Shown one piece after another: positions 34,871-43,598 of a stretch of 64,000 nt of DNA. The number at the start of each line of letters is the position of its first letter. Within the stretch, counting starts at the first letter, position 1. Where the stretch lies: assembly GCA_002894685.1 (NCBI GenBank), contig NCRC01000002.1, positions 124,001-188,000 of the forward strand, read 5' to 3'. Both the position numbers and the translations under genes were made by a program. Under the pieces are notes generated by a model that was not told where the DNA came from, made no database searches, and saw only the letters and a list, made by a program, of their open reading frames with translations. The stretch is from Salinivenus lutea. GTDB lineage: Bacteria > Bacteroidota > Rhodothermia > Rhodothermales > Salinibacteraceae.

Positions 34871-35389
34871 CTACTGAAGCGCCTCCTCATCAATCAGTTC
34901 GTCGATGTCGGTGTTTGCCAGAAGCCCCTCGAGGATGTCGCGCGCAAACAGGCTCACGCCCGTCCGAAACACAATGCGGGCACTGTCGCCCAGGAGACGC
35001 GTCCACCCGTCCCCCGAGCGCCCGGCCTCCTCCGAATACACGATCATCGGCACGCGGTCGCGCAGGGCCTTCTGAAGAGCCGGCCCGGGCTCCTCGCCCC
35101 GGTCGACAGCCGTTTCGACCTCCGCCCGCAGGGCCTCGAGGTATTCCTCCACCAGTTCCTGGTGGCGACGGCGGCGACGCGAGCGCCCCCCACCGAAGAG
35201 AACCCCCACGGCCAGGCCCGCCGCCAGCATGCCGCCGACACTCTTGAGGGGATTGTTGGCCACCCAGTTGCGGATCGAGACGCCCGTCGATTCAACCTCG
35301 TCGCGGATCGAGTCGAGACGGCCGGACATGGCCTCCGCGGTTTCGTTCAGCTGGGCTTCAACGTCCGCCTTTTTCGATTCCGAATCCAT
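34871..35389 (-). CDS. DUF883/ElaB-like membrane-associated stress protein
   Basis: The 172 residues start with a coiled coil (DVEAQLNETAEAMSGRLDSIRDEVEST). A short glycine-rich membrane helix follows (VGGMLAAGLAVGVLFGG) with a basic anchor RSRRRRRHQ, then a long acidic helical tail. 'WVANNPLKSVGGMLAAGLAVGVLFGG' is close to the YqjD/ElaB C-terminal anchor, which ties stationary-phase ribosomes to the membrane in E. coli, but here the anchor is central and a further 90 residues follow. The next gene upstream encodes a YqjE-like holin-superfamily protein, the same pair as yqjD-yqjE. Confidence 0.7.
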   Translation of the reverse strand: MDSESKKADVEAQLNETAEAMSGRLDSIRDEVESTGVSIRNWVANNPLKSVGGMLAAGLAVGVLFGGGRSRRRRRHQELVEEYLEALRAEVETAVDRGEEPGPALQKALRDRVPMIVYSEEAGRSGDGWTRLLGDSARIVFRTGVSLFARDILEGLLANTDIDELIDEEALQ

Positions 35390-35431
35390 GATGGGACGGT
35401 GTAGGGGGTGTCAGAAAGGGCAGCGATTGTG

Positions 35432-35917
35432 CTATTCCGAGGGTGGGGCCTCGGACGTCTCGGGAGGGCGGGCCTCGCGGGCGGGCCGGGCCGACGAGGC
35501 CTCAGGGTCGGAGTCGCCCCGCAGTCGCTCAAACAATTCGGACGGGGGGACGAGCGCGGGGCGGGCCGAGTACAGGGCCACCACGATCAGGACGAGGGCA
35601 ATGGAGACCGCAAGGAACCCCCAGAAGGGGTGCCCCAGCAACCACCCGACCCCCAGGGCCACCGTCGTGAGAACGAAAAACACAGAGAAGAGGCCAAAAA
35701 AGGCCAGGGTGAGCCCAAGGGCGACCTCGTTTCGGAGCTCATCGACCTTCTCCTCCACCTCCAGCAACGCCAGGTCGAGGCGAAGGTCCATCCATTCGCG
35801 CAAATCCTCCACGAGGCCCTGCGTGTGGCCCGCGATTCGCCCCAGTGGTCCCCCTGTGGACGGTCGGGCGGGCGGCTCCGAATCAGGCCCTGAAGATTGG
35901 TCGTCAAGCGTCTCCAT
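35432..35917 (-). CDS. Phage-holin-superfamily III / YqjE-like membrane protein
   Basis: The 161 residues have an amphipathic helix (LREWMDLRLDLALLEVEEKVDELRNEV) leading into two membrane helices (LGLTLAFFGLFSVFFVLTTVALGVGWLLG and FWGFLAVSIALVLIVVALYSA), as in YqjE/DUF1469 proteins. Both ends are acidic and disordered. It is not a phage lysis gene here, because no phage genes are near; such proteins are widespread in bacterial envelopes. It lies 42 bases upstream of the DUF883-like gene, likely the same transcript. Confidence 0.78.
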   Translation of the reverse strand: METLDDQSSGPDSEPPARPSTGGPLGRIAGHTQGLVEDLREWMDLRLDLALLEVEEKVDELRNEVALGLTLAFFGLFSVFFVLTTVALGVGWLLGHPFWGFLAVSIALVLIVVALYSARPALVPPSELFERLRGDSDPEASSARPAREARPPETSEAPPSE

Positions 35918-36088
35918 ACCAACCGGGCGAACTGGAATGAGGAAGGCGATGTGGATGCGTTAAAAACAACACGGGGCGGGCCAGACGCAAGTGAATTCGA
36001 CGTCTAACCCGCTCGCTGAACCCGCACCGGTGCGGGGCGTACGTGAGGGGCAAATTCCGTCTCGTTCCAAGGTGTTCGTGATCGTTCC

Positions 36089-36367
36089 ATGCCCACCATT
36101 CACGCCGAGTCCACCCCCAATCCGCATAGCCTGAAATTTACGGCGGTCGACGGCTCGTTTCGAGACGAGGGCGTCGCCGCGTTCTCGTCGGCGGCGGAGG
36201 CGGAGAACCACCCGCTTGCGCACCAGCTATTCTCAATCGGCGGCGTTGAGGATGTGTTCATCACGCCGACGTTCGTGACCGTCTCGAAGGACGCGAGTGT
36301 GGACTGGAGCGCGGCGCAGCCCGAAATCAAGTCGGTGCTGAGCGCGTACCTCGACGGGCAGGACTAG
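36089..36367 (+). CDS. Stand-alone Nfu/NifU N-terminal-domain protein
   Basis: A 92-residue Nfu_N domain: IHAESTPNPHSLKFTA at the start and LFSIGGVEDVFITPTFVTVSKD in the middle are the family signature found at the N-terminus of eukaryotic NFU1. The C-terminal CxxC Fe-S domain that follows in full-length Nfu is absent, which is common in Bacteroidota. It is likely an accessory in Fe-S cluster transfer. The TAG stop overlaps the TAG of the convergent LuxC-like gene through a shared CTAG (36364-36367). Confidence 0.9.
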   Translation: MPTIHAESTPNPHSLKFTAVDGSFRDEGVAAFSSAAEAENHPLAHQLFSIGGVEDVFITPTFVTVSKDASVDWSAAQPEIKSVLSAYLDGQD

Positions 36368-37473
36368 GCGTCGGGGGCCAGGAACTGAGCGATGGCCCGC
36401 CCCTCCGGGTCGTCCAGCGGCGGGACCTGTCCCCCGCCGGGCGTCCGCAGGGGGACGTCGACGTCGAGCTGATCGTGCAGGTGGCGTCGCGCGATGAGGG
36501 CGCACACGTCGTCGCCCTGCTCGCGGAGCCACGCGCCCACCTCGTCCCGCTCCTCGTATTCGGCCCAGCGGATGTGGGCGGGCTTCTGGGGCGCGGGGTC
36601 GCCGCGGCTTTCGAGAAACTGGAGGTCTTCTGCGTAGGCGTGCGACTGGTCCTGGGCCTCCAGGAACGCCTGTTGCATCTGCAGGGTGCCGGGCGTATCG
36701 GGATGCGCCGGGTAGAGGCCGCGGAAGTGGGCCATCGACTCCAGGTAGGTGTCCGGCGCCAGCCCCTGGGGCGCCCACACCACCGCCAGCCGCCGGCGGC
36801 CCGTGCCGTCGAGAAGAAGCATGTCCTCTGCGAGTCGCTCCCGCTCGTCGTCCGTCTCGTGACCATCCACGACCCCCACGCTGTACACCGGCCCCTGCAG
36901 GAGCCGGTCGGAGGGGGGCACCCCATGCTTCTCGCACATTGCCCGAATGGTGTCGGCCGCGTCGTCTCCCGCCGGCCGGGCAAGCACACGATCGGCCGTC
37001 GCAAGTGCCTCCTCCGGCTCCGCAAAGGAGACGTCGAGCCCCGGGAGGGCCTCCGATAGGTCCTTCGCAAACGCCCGAACGAGCGCGGGCGAGCCGTCGG
37101 GAAGGGCGCAGGCGGTCGCGTAGCCGTGCCCCCAGGCGGCCAGCGCCATCCGAAAGCCATCCAGGGGCCCGGCAGAGCCGAAGAGCACCGCGATCGTCGG
37201 GGCGGACTCCGCGGCCCGTTCGCCGAGCCACTCCTCCAGCGCCTCGGCCGTAATCGATTGCATGCGCCGGTTGAGCACGTGCGCGAGCCCCTCCTCCGTC
37301 CAGCGGTTCGGCGCGTCGAGCGTCGCCTGCACGGCGCTGGCCCGCGGCTCATACTCCGGGTCGCGCCAGCGAGCAGCGGTGTCGGCGAGGGCGTGAAGGG
37401 GCGTGTTGGGCTCGTCGGTCACTCGACTGTCGGCAGTTGGGAAAAGTGCGTGCGTCGGATGCCCCGGTGGCAT
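36364..37473 (-). CDS. LuxC-like acyl-CoA reductase homologue lacking the active-site cysteine
   Basis: The 369-residue protein follows the layout of Bacteroidota acyl-CoA reductase (LuxC/DUF1487-like) proteins. NRWTEEGLAHVLNRRMQSI is near residue 56, PTIAVLFGSAGPLDGFRMAL near 92 (in place of the usual 'GNIPLVGF'), VYSVGVVDGHETDDERERLAEDM near 196, then GTGRRRLAVVWAP near 223. In the family the last motif reads G-x-G-C-R-N-V-S-K and its cysteine forms the acyl-enzyme; here Arg226 stands at that place. It may therefore bind but not reduce acyl-CoA, or act otherwise. ATG 37473 is taken; TTG 37494 and GTG 37422 are options. Family by recalled motifs only. Confidence 0.6.
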   Translation of the reverse strand: MPPGHPTHALFPTADSRVTDEPNTPLHALADTAARWRDPEYEPRASAVQATLDAPNRWTEEGLAHVLNRRMQSITAEALEEWLGERAAESAPTIAVLFGSAGPLDGFRMALAAWGHGYATACALPDGSPALVRAFAKDLSEALPGLDVSFAEPEEALATADRVLARPAGDDAADTIRAMCEKHGVPPSDRLLQGPVYSVGVVDGHETDDERERLAEDMLLLDGTGRRRLAVVWAPQGLAPDTYLESMAHFRGLYPAHPDTPGTLQMQQAFLEAQDQSHAYAEDLQFLESRGDPAPQKPAHIRWAEYEERDEVGAWLREQGDDVCALIARRHLHDQLDVDVPLRTPGGGQVPPLDDPEGRAIAQFLAPDA

Positions 37474-37602
37474 CTGGCCCGATGTATCGATCAACGGGGC
37501 GCAAGATTCTGCGGCCCTGCGGTCCGGTTCGGAATTTCGAATTCGCCTCCCTACATTGGCATCGGCTCACCTCCGCGACGACACTCACCGACACGCACAC
37601 CC

Positions 37603-39045
37603 ATGGCTGACACAGACGTTGAGCTTTCCCGAGCGCAATGGGGCTCTCGGTTCGGCTTCCTGATGGCCATGCTGGGGGCCATGGTCGGAGCCGGCAACAT
37701 CTGGCGCTTTCCGTACATCGTCGGCCAAGAAGGGGGCGGGGCGTTCATTTTGGCGTATCTGGTATTGCTTCTCATCCTGGCCATCCCCGGCCTCATTGCG
37801 GAGGTGGCACTGGGACGGTACACCGGCCGCGGCGTGATTGGGGCGTTTCGGGCCGTCACCACCCGGCGCGGCCTCGCGGGATTTGGGGTGGTGGTGCTCC
37901 TGGTCAACGTTGCGCTGATGTCCTACTACGCCCCCGTCGTGGGGTGGACCCTCTACTACGCCGTCCATTCGGTACTCTTCACGTTTACGTCGGCCGGGTT
38001 TGCCCCTGAACCCTTCTGGACCGGCTTTCAGTCCACCCCCCTCCTTCCGCTGGGGATGCACACGGTCGTGATGGCCCTGGTCGGCTTCGTGCTGTACTTC
38101 GGGATTCGCCGCGGCATCGAGCGGCTGGTGGTCTACGCCGTGCCGGGCCTCGTGCTGGCCCTGGCCGCCATCGCCCTGCGGGCCGTCACGCTCCCCGGCG
38201 CGAGCGAAGGCCTGGTGTTTACGTTCGGGGTGGACTGGGGCGCCCTCCTGCGCGGAAGCACCTGGATTACCGCGCTGGGGCAGGCGCTCTTCTCAACCGG
38301 ACTGGGCTGGGGCATCGCCCTCACCATTGGGAGCTACCTCCCCGAGTACGACGACATTCCGATCGGGGGCGGCATCTTTACCGTCCTGGGGAACTCCAGC
38401 GTGGGCCTGCTGGCCGCCTTTTCCATCTTCCCAATCGTGTTTGCCTTCGGGATCGACCCCGCCTCCGGCGCGGAGCTGACCTTCGTCTCCCTGCCGAAGG
38501 TCTTCCCCAACATGGCCGGCGGCGGCCTGTGGGCCCTGCTCTTCTTTGTCGGGTTCTTCCTCGCCACCTTCACGTCGGCCATCCTGATCACCGAGGTGGG
38601 CGTAAGCACCCTCGACGAAGAGACAAACTGGAGCCGCGAACAAACCGTCTTCGGGGTCTGCGGCGCCGTGTGGCTCCTGGGCCTGCCGAGCGCCTACTCC
38701 GGGAGCGTGCTCAACTTCCTCGACTTCGTGTTCGGCAACTTCGGCCTTCCCCTCGCCACCCTCGCCATTATCGGGCTCATCGGGTGGAGCCTCACCCCCG
38801 AAAAGCTCCGCGTCCTGGAGGTAAACCGAAACGCTGGGCTGTACGTGGGTCGCTTCTGGAACCCGATGATTCGATTCGTCATCCCCGCCGTGATGACCTT
38901 CATCGTCGGATACTACGCGTGGACCAACCTCGGCACGCCCGAGATGCTGGGGGGCGTCGCGGTGTTTGTTCTCTTTCCGCTCCTCGGCGCCGCCACCATC
39001 GGCCTGCTCGATACGCCCCGCGATCCCGCCTCCGGCTCCTCCTGA
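37603..39045 (+). CDS. Sodium-dependent transporter of the neurotransmitter:sodium symporter (SNF/NSS) family
   Basis: A 480-residue membrane protein with about eleven to twelve helices. The first helix has AMVGAGNIWRFPYIVGQEGGGAFILAY, the Na+ and substrate site of LeuT-type transporters, followed by AEVALGRYTGRG. Other landmarks are SYYAPVVGWTLYY, FSTGLGWGIALTIGSYLPEYDDIP (helix 6-like unwound site) and EVGVSTLDEETNWSRE. It carries an amino acid or similar solute in with Na+, sensible for a halophile. ATG 37603 fits the family start. The small gene 47 bases downstream resembles the MetS small subunit of the MetPS type. Confidence 0.93.
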   Translation: MADTDVELSRAQWGSRFGFLMAMLGAMVGAGNIWRFPYIVGQEGGGAFILAYLVLLLILAIPGLIAEVALGRYTGRGVIGAFRAVTTRRGLAGFGVVVLLVNVALMSYYAPVVGWTLYYAVHSVLFTFTSAGFAPEPFWTGFQSTPLLPLGMHTVVMALVGFVLYFGIRRGIERLVVYAVPGLVLALAAIALRAVTLPGASEGLVFTFGVDWGALLRGSTWITALGQALFSTGLGWGIALTIGSYLPEYDDIPIGGGIFTVLGNSSVGLLAAFSIFPIVFAFGIDPASGAELTFVSLPKVFPNMAGGGLWALLFFVGFFLATFTSAILITEVGVSTLDEETNWSREQTVFGVCGAVWLLGLPSAYSGSVLNFLDFVFGNFGLPLATLAIIGLIGWSLTPEKLRVLEVNRNAGLYVGRFWNPMIRFVIPAVMTFIVGYYAWTNLGTPEMLGGVAVFVLFPLLGAATIGLLDTPRDPASGSS

Positions 39046-39092
39046 GCCCCGTCCCCGCCTGCGCACACGTTCCTCACTTCCCCCCTCCCGCC

Positions 39093-39413
39093 ATGTTCGG
39101 ACTTCCCGTCGACGCCTGGGTCATGATGACCTTCAGCATACTGGTGTTCTTCGGCGGCACCCTCTGGGCCCTGCTGCACACGCTCCGCGAAGAAGATCGG
39201 AAGCTGCGCCTCCTTCGGTCGCAGTCGTCCATCGACCCCCTCTCCCCCCGGGCCCTGCGGGACCTCCGGGCGTGGATGCAGGCGCACCCCAGCGACCCCG
39301 ACCTCGACGACGGAGAGGCCCTCTACCGCGAGTGCATTGAGACGCTCCGGGCCACCGATCGGCACTTTTACGACTGGTCCGAGGCGGAGATCGAGCGGCT
39401 CGACACCCCGTAG
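39093..39413 (+). CDS. Small NSS-transporter subunit (MetS-like) with extended cytosolic tail
   Basis: The 106-residue protein has one membrane helix (AWVMMTFSILVFFGGTLWALLHTL, residues 8-31) followed directly by a basic EEDRKLRLLRS. This matches the small subunits that accompany bacterial NSS transporters (MetS with MetP). Those are usually about 30-60 residues; here some 70 extra residues form a cytosolic helical tail (SPRALRDLRAWMQAHPSDPDLDDGEALYREC). It sits 47 bases after the transporter gene and ends ten bases before the convergent penicillin acylase gene. Assigned by position and helix pattern. Confidence 0.7.
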   Translation: MFGLPVDAWVMMTFSILVFFGGTLWALLHTLREEDRKLRLLRSQSSIDPLSPRALRDLRAWMQAHPSDPDLDDGEALYRECIETLRATDRHFYDWSEAEIERLDTP

Positions 39414-39423
39414 GATCGCCCGC

Positions 39424-41904
39424 TCACTCCTGCGCGGCGGGGTCCACGTGCAGGACGGAGCGCCCCTGCGCCGAAGGTATGTCCGCGGGGGTGGGCGGCA
39501 GGCGGTAGGGCTCGTAGTCCCCGTTGAGGTAGGTGCTGATCTGATGGTCGTAGTGCGTCGGATCGAGCGGACGGCCCGACGGTCCCCCTGGATACACGCC
39601 CCGCCCCGTTGGGGGCGTCGTCGAGAAGTCGATGATCACGCGCTGGCTCGCGCTGTGGGTGGCCGTGCGCCCCCGGCTCGGCCACAGCGTGGAGGCAAAG
39701 CCGGGAATCTCGAACGGCCCCCGCCCCAGCGGCCGAAGCGCGTCGCTGCCGGTGAGGTGGTTGAGGCGGAGGCGGTGATGGTCGCCCCATCGCCACGTCT
39801 GCGGCGTCCACCCATACGTTTCGGCCATCGTGTCCGCCACGGCCTCCAGGGTGTGAACCAGGAGGTCATCGGCCGTCTCGCGCTGCTCCGTCGCCTGGAT
39901 GTCGAGCCATCGAGAGCGGGGGGCGTTTCGGAGGAGATCAACGAGCACGGCGTCTTGGGGGTCGGGGGCCGCCGCAAACACCGATTCATCCCACGCAAAT
40001 TGACGGAGCGCCGACAGAAACTCGTCCATCACGAGCGGCGCGCCCTGATCGACCGACGCCGTGCCGCCCCATTCCTGTAACAGTCGGCGCAACGTATCGG
40101 CCCGGGGCGACAGCCCGGAGCGCCCGTCCAGGAGCGGCACAAACACGTCCCGCTGCACCACCTGCACGTCCGTCTGATACGCCTTGAAGTCCGACGTGTC
40201 GTGGGCCGGGCGCGCCCGAAGCAGCTCGTTGATGCGCAGTGAGCGGTACCCATCGCCCCAGTCGTGGCCGAGGTAGTAGGGAAACGCCGGTCCCGTGGGC
40301 ACCTGATTGGCGGCGGCGAGGTAGTTCTGACGAGGGTTCCGGGCCGCGGGAAGAGAGTCGAACGGCACACGGCCCGTCCAGGCGTGGGTGTCCGTCGAAC
40401 CGTCGAGGAGGCCCCGCCCGTCGCCCGACCGTCGAACCGGGAGGTGTCCCGCGACCTGAACCGCAATATCGCCGTCCGTGCCGGCGTACATCACATTTTG
40501 CATCGGCGTGTCCCAGTCCCGCAGGGCGTTCGTGACCTCCGTCACACTCGTCGCCCGATTCATGTCCCAAAGGGCGCGCAGGGTGCGCGAGGGCTTGTGG
40601 GCCACCCACCGCTCCGCAATGGCCGTTTCGCCCCCGGTGTCCGAAAAGTGCACCGGGCCGTGGTGCGAGAAGAAGAGCGTGTCTCGGACCGGCGGGCCGT
40701 TGTTCACCTCGATCGTATCGACCGACCGGCGGAGGGCCCGCCATTCTCCTTCGAATTGGTAGCGCGTGCGGGTCGAATCGAGGGCCAGGGAATAATGGTC
40801 AATTTGGTCGGCGCCCGTGTTGGTGAGGGTCCACCCCACATGCTCGTTGAAGGCCTGGATGAGGACAGGCGCCCCGGGAATCGTGAGCCCGTACGCGTTG
40901 GTCGTGGGCGTGACGATGTGGGCCTCGTACCAGATGGACGGAAGGGAGAGCGACAGGTGCATGTCGCCGGCCAGCAGGGGCGCGCCCGTTGCGGATTTCT
41001 CATTCTGCACCGCCCAGCTGTTGGACCCGTTGGCGGGATCCGGTCGGATGCCCGTGTGGCGCTGGAGTTGCTCCAGGGCACGCGCTCGTGCCCCCAGGAC
41101 GCGGGCCCCCTCCCCAGTTGCATCCGGCCCCGAAGCTGAACGCGCGTCGCGCTTCCCGCCCTGCTCCCCCGGCGGAACGACGGGCTCGAAGACGCCGGCG
41201 GGATGCTCAGGGTAGAGGGTGCTGTAGTCCGACTCTGATAGGTGCCGTCGCAGTCGGGTGTAGGCGGGGTCGTCCGTGTTGTACGTCAGGTCGAAGGCCA
41301 TGTACTGGAGCAGACGAAGCCCCTGGATCGGCGCAAAGCGATCGGGCGCATAGCCCAGGAGCCGGAACTCCAGGGGAAGGTCGGCCGGGGCGGTGGCCTC
41401 CAGATACGCGTTGACGCCGCGGCTATACCAGCGGAGGGCCTGGTGCTCAATCCCATCGGCGGCCCGAATCCGCTCCAGGTTTTTCTGCGCGCCCCACTCC
41501 ATCCCCGTCCGGCGCAGAAACCGATCCGTCGAGACGGCCGCCGGCCCCAGTGCCGCCGCCAGCCGCCCGGACGCCACCCGCGGAAGGAAGTCGAGCTGAA
41601 ACAGCCGATCCTGAGCAACCACGTACCCGAGCGCGATCGTGGCGGCGCGGTCCGACGGCGCAAAGATGTGGGGCACGTGCCGCCCATCCCGCACGATGGT
41701 CACCGGCCGCTCCAGCCCCGGGAGCGACACCTCCGTCGTGTCGTCGGCAGGGGATGCCGAGCGGGCCGTCCGATAAAGCCCGTCCGCCGGGTCCAGAACC
41801 GTGGCGATCGACGGCCCGCCGCCGACCGGCACCGTCAGCCCGTAGAGCAGTCCGCCGGTCAGGAGCAGCAGGACGATCAGAACGAGACCAGACCGAACAG
41901 ACAT
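39424..41904 (-). CDS. Penicillin acylase family protein (N-terminal nucleophile hydrolase)
   Basis: An 826-residue amidohydrolase precursor with an N-terminal signal or anchor (LVLIVLLLLTGGLLYGL), so it is outside the cytosol. The alpha-chain part has VRDGRHVPHIFA, ALGYVVAQDRLFQLDF and MEWGAQKNLERI. The autocatalytic cut is at NGSNSWAVQ, making Ser294 the new N-terminal nucleophile. The beta chain has GDMHLSLSLPSIWYEAHI and the final blocks typical of the family. Members open beta-lactams, N-acyl homoserine lactones or other amides; the substrate cannot be told. The gene lies 28 bases after parA on the same strand and is convergent with the transporter pair. Confidence 0.94.
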   Translation of the reverse strand: MSVRSGLVLIVLLLLTGGLLYGLTVPVGGGPSIATVLDPADGLYRTARSASPADDTTEVSLPGLERPVTIVRDGRHVPHIFAPSDRAATIALGYVVAQDRLFQLDFLPRVASGRLAAALGPAAVSTDRFLRRTGMEWGAQKNLERIRAADGIEHQALRWYSRGVNAYLEATAPADLPLEFRLLGYAPDRFAPIQGLRLLQYMAFDLTYNTDDPAYTRLRRHLSESDYSTLYPEHPAGVFEPVVPPGEQGGKRDARSASGPDATGEGARVLGARARALEQLQRHTGIRPDPANGSNSWAVQNEKSATGAPLLAGDMHLSLSLPSIWYEAHIVTPTTNAYGLTIPGAPVLIQAFNEHVGWTLTNTGADQIDHYSLALDSTRTRYQFEGEWRALRRSVDTIEVNNGPPVRDTLFFSHHGPVHFSDTGGETAIAERWVAHKPSRTLRALWDMNRATSVTEVTNALRDWDTPMQNVMYAGTDGDIAVQVAGHLPVRRSGDGRGLLDGSTDTHAWTGRVPFDSLPAARNPRQNYLAAANQVPTGPAFPYYLGHDWGDGYRSLRINELLRARPAHDTSDFKAYQTDVQVVQRDVFVPLLDGRSGLSPRADTLRRLLQEWGGTASVDQGAPLVMDEFLSALRQFAWDESVFAAAPDPQDAVLVDLLRNAPRSRWLDIQATEQRETADDLLVHTLEAVADTMAETYGWTPQTWRWGDHHRLRLNHLTGSDALRPLGRGPFEIPGFASTLWPSRGRTATHSASQRVIIDFSTTPPTGRGVYPGGPSGRPLDPTHYDHQISTYLNGDYEPYRLPPTPADIPSAQGRSVLHVDPAAQE

Positions 41905-41931
41905 GGAAGGCCAGACCCCCAGAACAAGGCC

Positions 41932-42768
41932 TTACGAGTTGACAACTTCATTGGGAAGCGGCACATCGCCGGGCACCGCGCCGGTCGCCTCGCGGTCCTG
42001 CTCTTCCGTCTCCCCCCGAATGCGCCGCACCAGTTCGTCCGCCGCGTTCGCGTAGTCTCGCGCCCCTCGGGCCCGCGGGTCGTGATCGAACACCGTCGTT
42101 CCCCCCTCCCGCGACTCTGCCAGCGCCGTGCTCGTCCGAATGACCGACTCCAGCACGGCGGGCCCGTACTTCTCTCGAAGGTACTTCTTGTAGGTGCGGT
42201 GAATCCGTTTGCGCCCGTCCACCTGCGTGAGCAAAAACCAGCGCGACTCCAGCAGCGGATTGAGTTTGTCCTGCACCAGGTCCACCGTCTGGAACGTCTG
42301 CTCCGCCCCCACCACGGACTGGTACTCCGGCAGCACCGGCACCACCACGTGCTGACTCGCGACCAGTGCATTCAGGCTGTAGACGGTCACCGCCGCCGCC
42401 GTATCGAAGAGCACGACGTCGTACGGGAGATCGGCCCGCTGCAGCGCCTCCCGCACCCACAGGACGTCGGTCGGCTTGTTGAGGTCGCGCATCCGCTTCG
42501 TGAGCGTGTCGGACGACGGCAGCAGATCGAAGCCGCTGCGCTCCCAAAAGGGAAGCGCGTTCAGGTCGACCTCCGGATCAAAGAGCTGAGCGACCGTGCG
42601 CTCCGAGGGCGGGGCCTCAATCCCCATCGTGTGGGACAGAAACCCCTGCGGATCAAGATCGATAACCAGCGTACGCCATCCCGAGAGCCCCAGGGATGCC
42701 GCAAGGTGAATGGCCGTCGTGGTCTTCCCTGTCCCCCCTTTATGATTACAAACCGACAGGACTGTCAT
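41932..42768 (-). CDS. ParA/Soj-family ATPase
   Basis: A 278-residue deviant Walker A ATPase: VCNHKGGTGKTTTAIHLA (K10 signature lysine and K15), VIDLDPQGFLSHTMG, DVVLFDTAAAVTV and LPEYQSVVGAEQTF are the expected motifs. It may partition DNA, or place a protein cargo at the pole or midcell. No ParB or parS-like gene is adjacent: the neighbours are penicillin acylase downstream and divergent maf. An orphan ParA of this sort often serves a cargo other than the chromosome. ATG 42768 is used; a GTG two codons upstream is possible. Confidence 0.93.
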   Translation of the reverse strand: MTVLSVCNHKGGTGKTTTAIHLAASLGLSGWRTLVIDLDPQGFLSHTMGIEAPPSERTVAQLFDPEVDLNALPFWERSGFDLLPSSDTLTKRMRDLNKPTDVLWVREALQRADLPYDVVLFDTAAAVTVYSLNALVASQHVVVPVLPEYQSVVGAEQTFQTVDLVQDKLNPLLESRWFLLTQVDGRKRIHRTYKKYLREKYGPAVLESVIRTSTALAESREGGTTVFDHDPRARGARDYANAADELVRRIRGETEEQDREATGAVPGDVPLPNEVVNS

Positions 42769-42894
42769 GTGCACTAAGACCGGTGAGCATCAACATGGAC
42801 CCTAAAGTATGCGCCGGGGGCACCCGTGTCAAACCCACACCCGGGGGCCCTTGACAAAAAGGAATATAGTTCTCCTCCCGTTCCTCTCGTCCTC

Positions 42895-43500
42895 ATGTCG
42901 TTCCCGATTCAGTTCACGTGTCCGTTCCTCCTGGCGTCCGAGTCGCCCCGGCGGCGGGCCCTCCTTGAGCAAATTCAGGTTGCGTTCGACGTTACCCCGA
43001 GCCCCGCGGACGAGGCGGTGGACGGCACGCCGTCCCCGCCCCCCCTGGTTCGTGACCTCGCCGGTCGCAAGGCCGCCCCCGTGGCCGACGCGCACCCCTC
43101 GGCCCTCGTCCTGGCCGCCGACACGGTGGTGGCCCACGGCCCAGACGTGCTCGAAAAACCGTCCGCTCCCGCCCACGCCCGGCGGATGCTCCGTCGCCTG
43201 AGCGACACCACGCACCAGGTCCACACGGGCGTCGCCCTCCACCACGCCGCCTCCGCCCGACAGGTGGAATGGGTCGCCACGACGGAGGTCACCCTGGCCC
43301 CGCTCACCGACGGCGAGATTGAGGCCTACGTCGACACCGGATCGCCCCTCGACAAGGCGGGCGGCTACGGGATTCAAGACCACACGGCGCCGTTTTTCAT
43401 CGAGGACATTGTGGGCGACTACTACACGGTCGTCGGGCTCCCCCTCCGCTCCCTCTACGAACGTCTTCGGGACGACTTTTCGGACCTGGTGAAGCCCTAG
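42895..43500 (+). CDS. maf: Maf-family nucleoside triphosphate pyrophosphatase
   Basis: Cleaves non-canonical or canonical NTPs to NMP and pyrophosphate, a house-cleaning enzyme also tied to septum inhibition. The 201 residues have LLASESPRRRALLEQI (residues 12-27), VLAADTVVAHG (about 77), SDTTHQVHTGVAL and the C-terminal DKAGGYGIQDHTAPFFIEDIVGDYYTVVGLPL. ATG 42895 is the family start. Divergent from parA; the GATase gene follows 99 bases later on the same strand. Confidence 0.95.
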   Translation: MSFPIQFTCPFLLASESPRRRALLEQIQVAFDVTPSPADEAVDGTPSPPPLVRDLAGRKAAPVADAHPSALVLAADTVVAHGPDVLEKPSAPAHARRMLRRLSDTTHQVHTGVALHHAASARQVEWVATTEVTLAPLTDGEIEAYVDTGSPLDKAGGYGIQDHTAPFFIEDIVGDYYTVVGLPLRSLYERLRDDFSDLVKP

Positions 43501-43598
43501 TTCGTTCATACGGAGTCAACTTCTCCCCCGGGTGAACGTATAGGGATGTGTTCGACTCGCGGTCGTCCCGCAGCCGCCCCTCCTCCCGGCCCCTCGCC

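Noticed and set aside
35432-35917. Holin-like gene as evidence of a prophage
   Set aside because: YqjE/holin-superfamily proteins are common chromosomal envelope proteins, and no lysin, capsid or tail gene is nearby.
42851-42870. TTGACA followed by TATAGT upstream of maf, like a sigma-70 promoter
   Set aside because: The two boxes are only eight bases apart, too close for -35 and -10 elements, and no other box fits at 17 bases.
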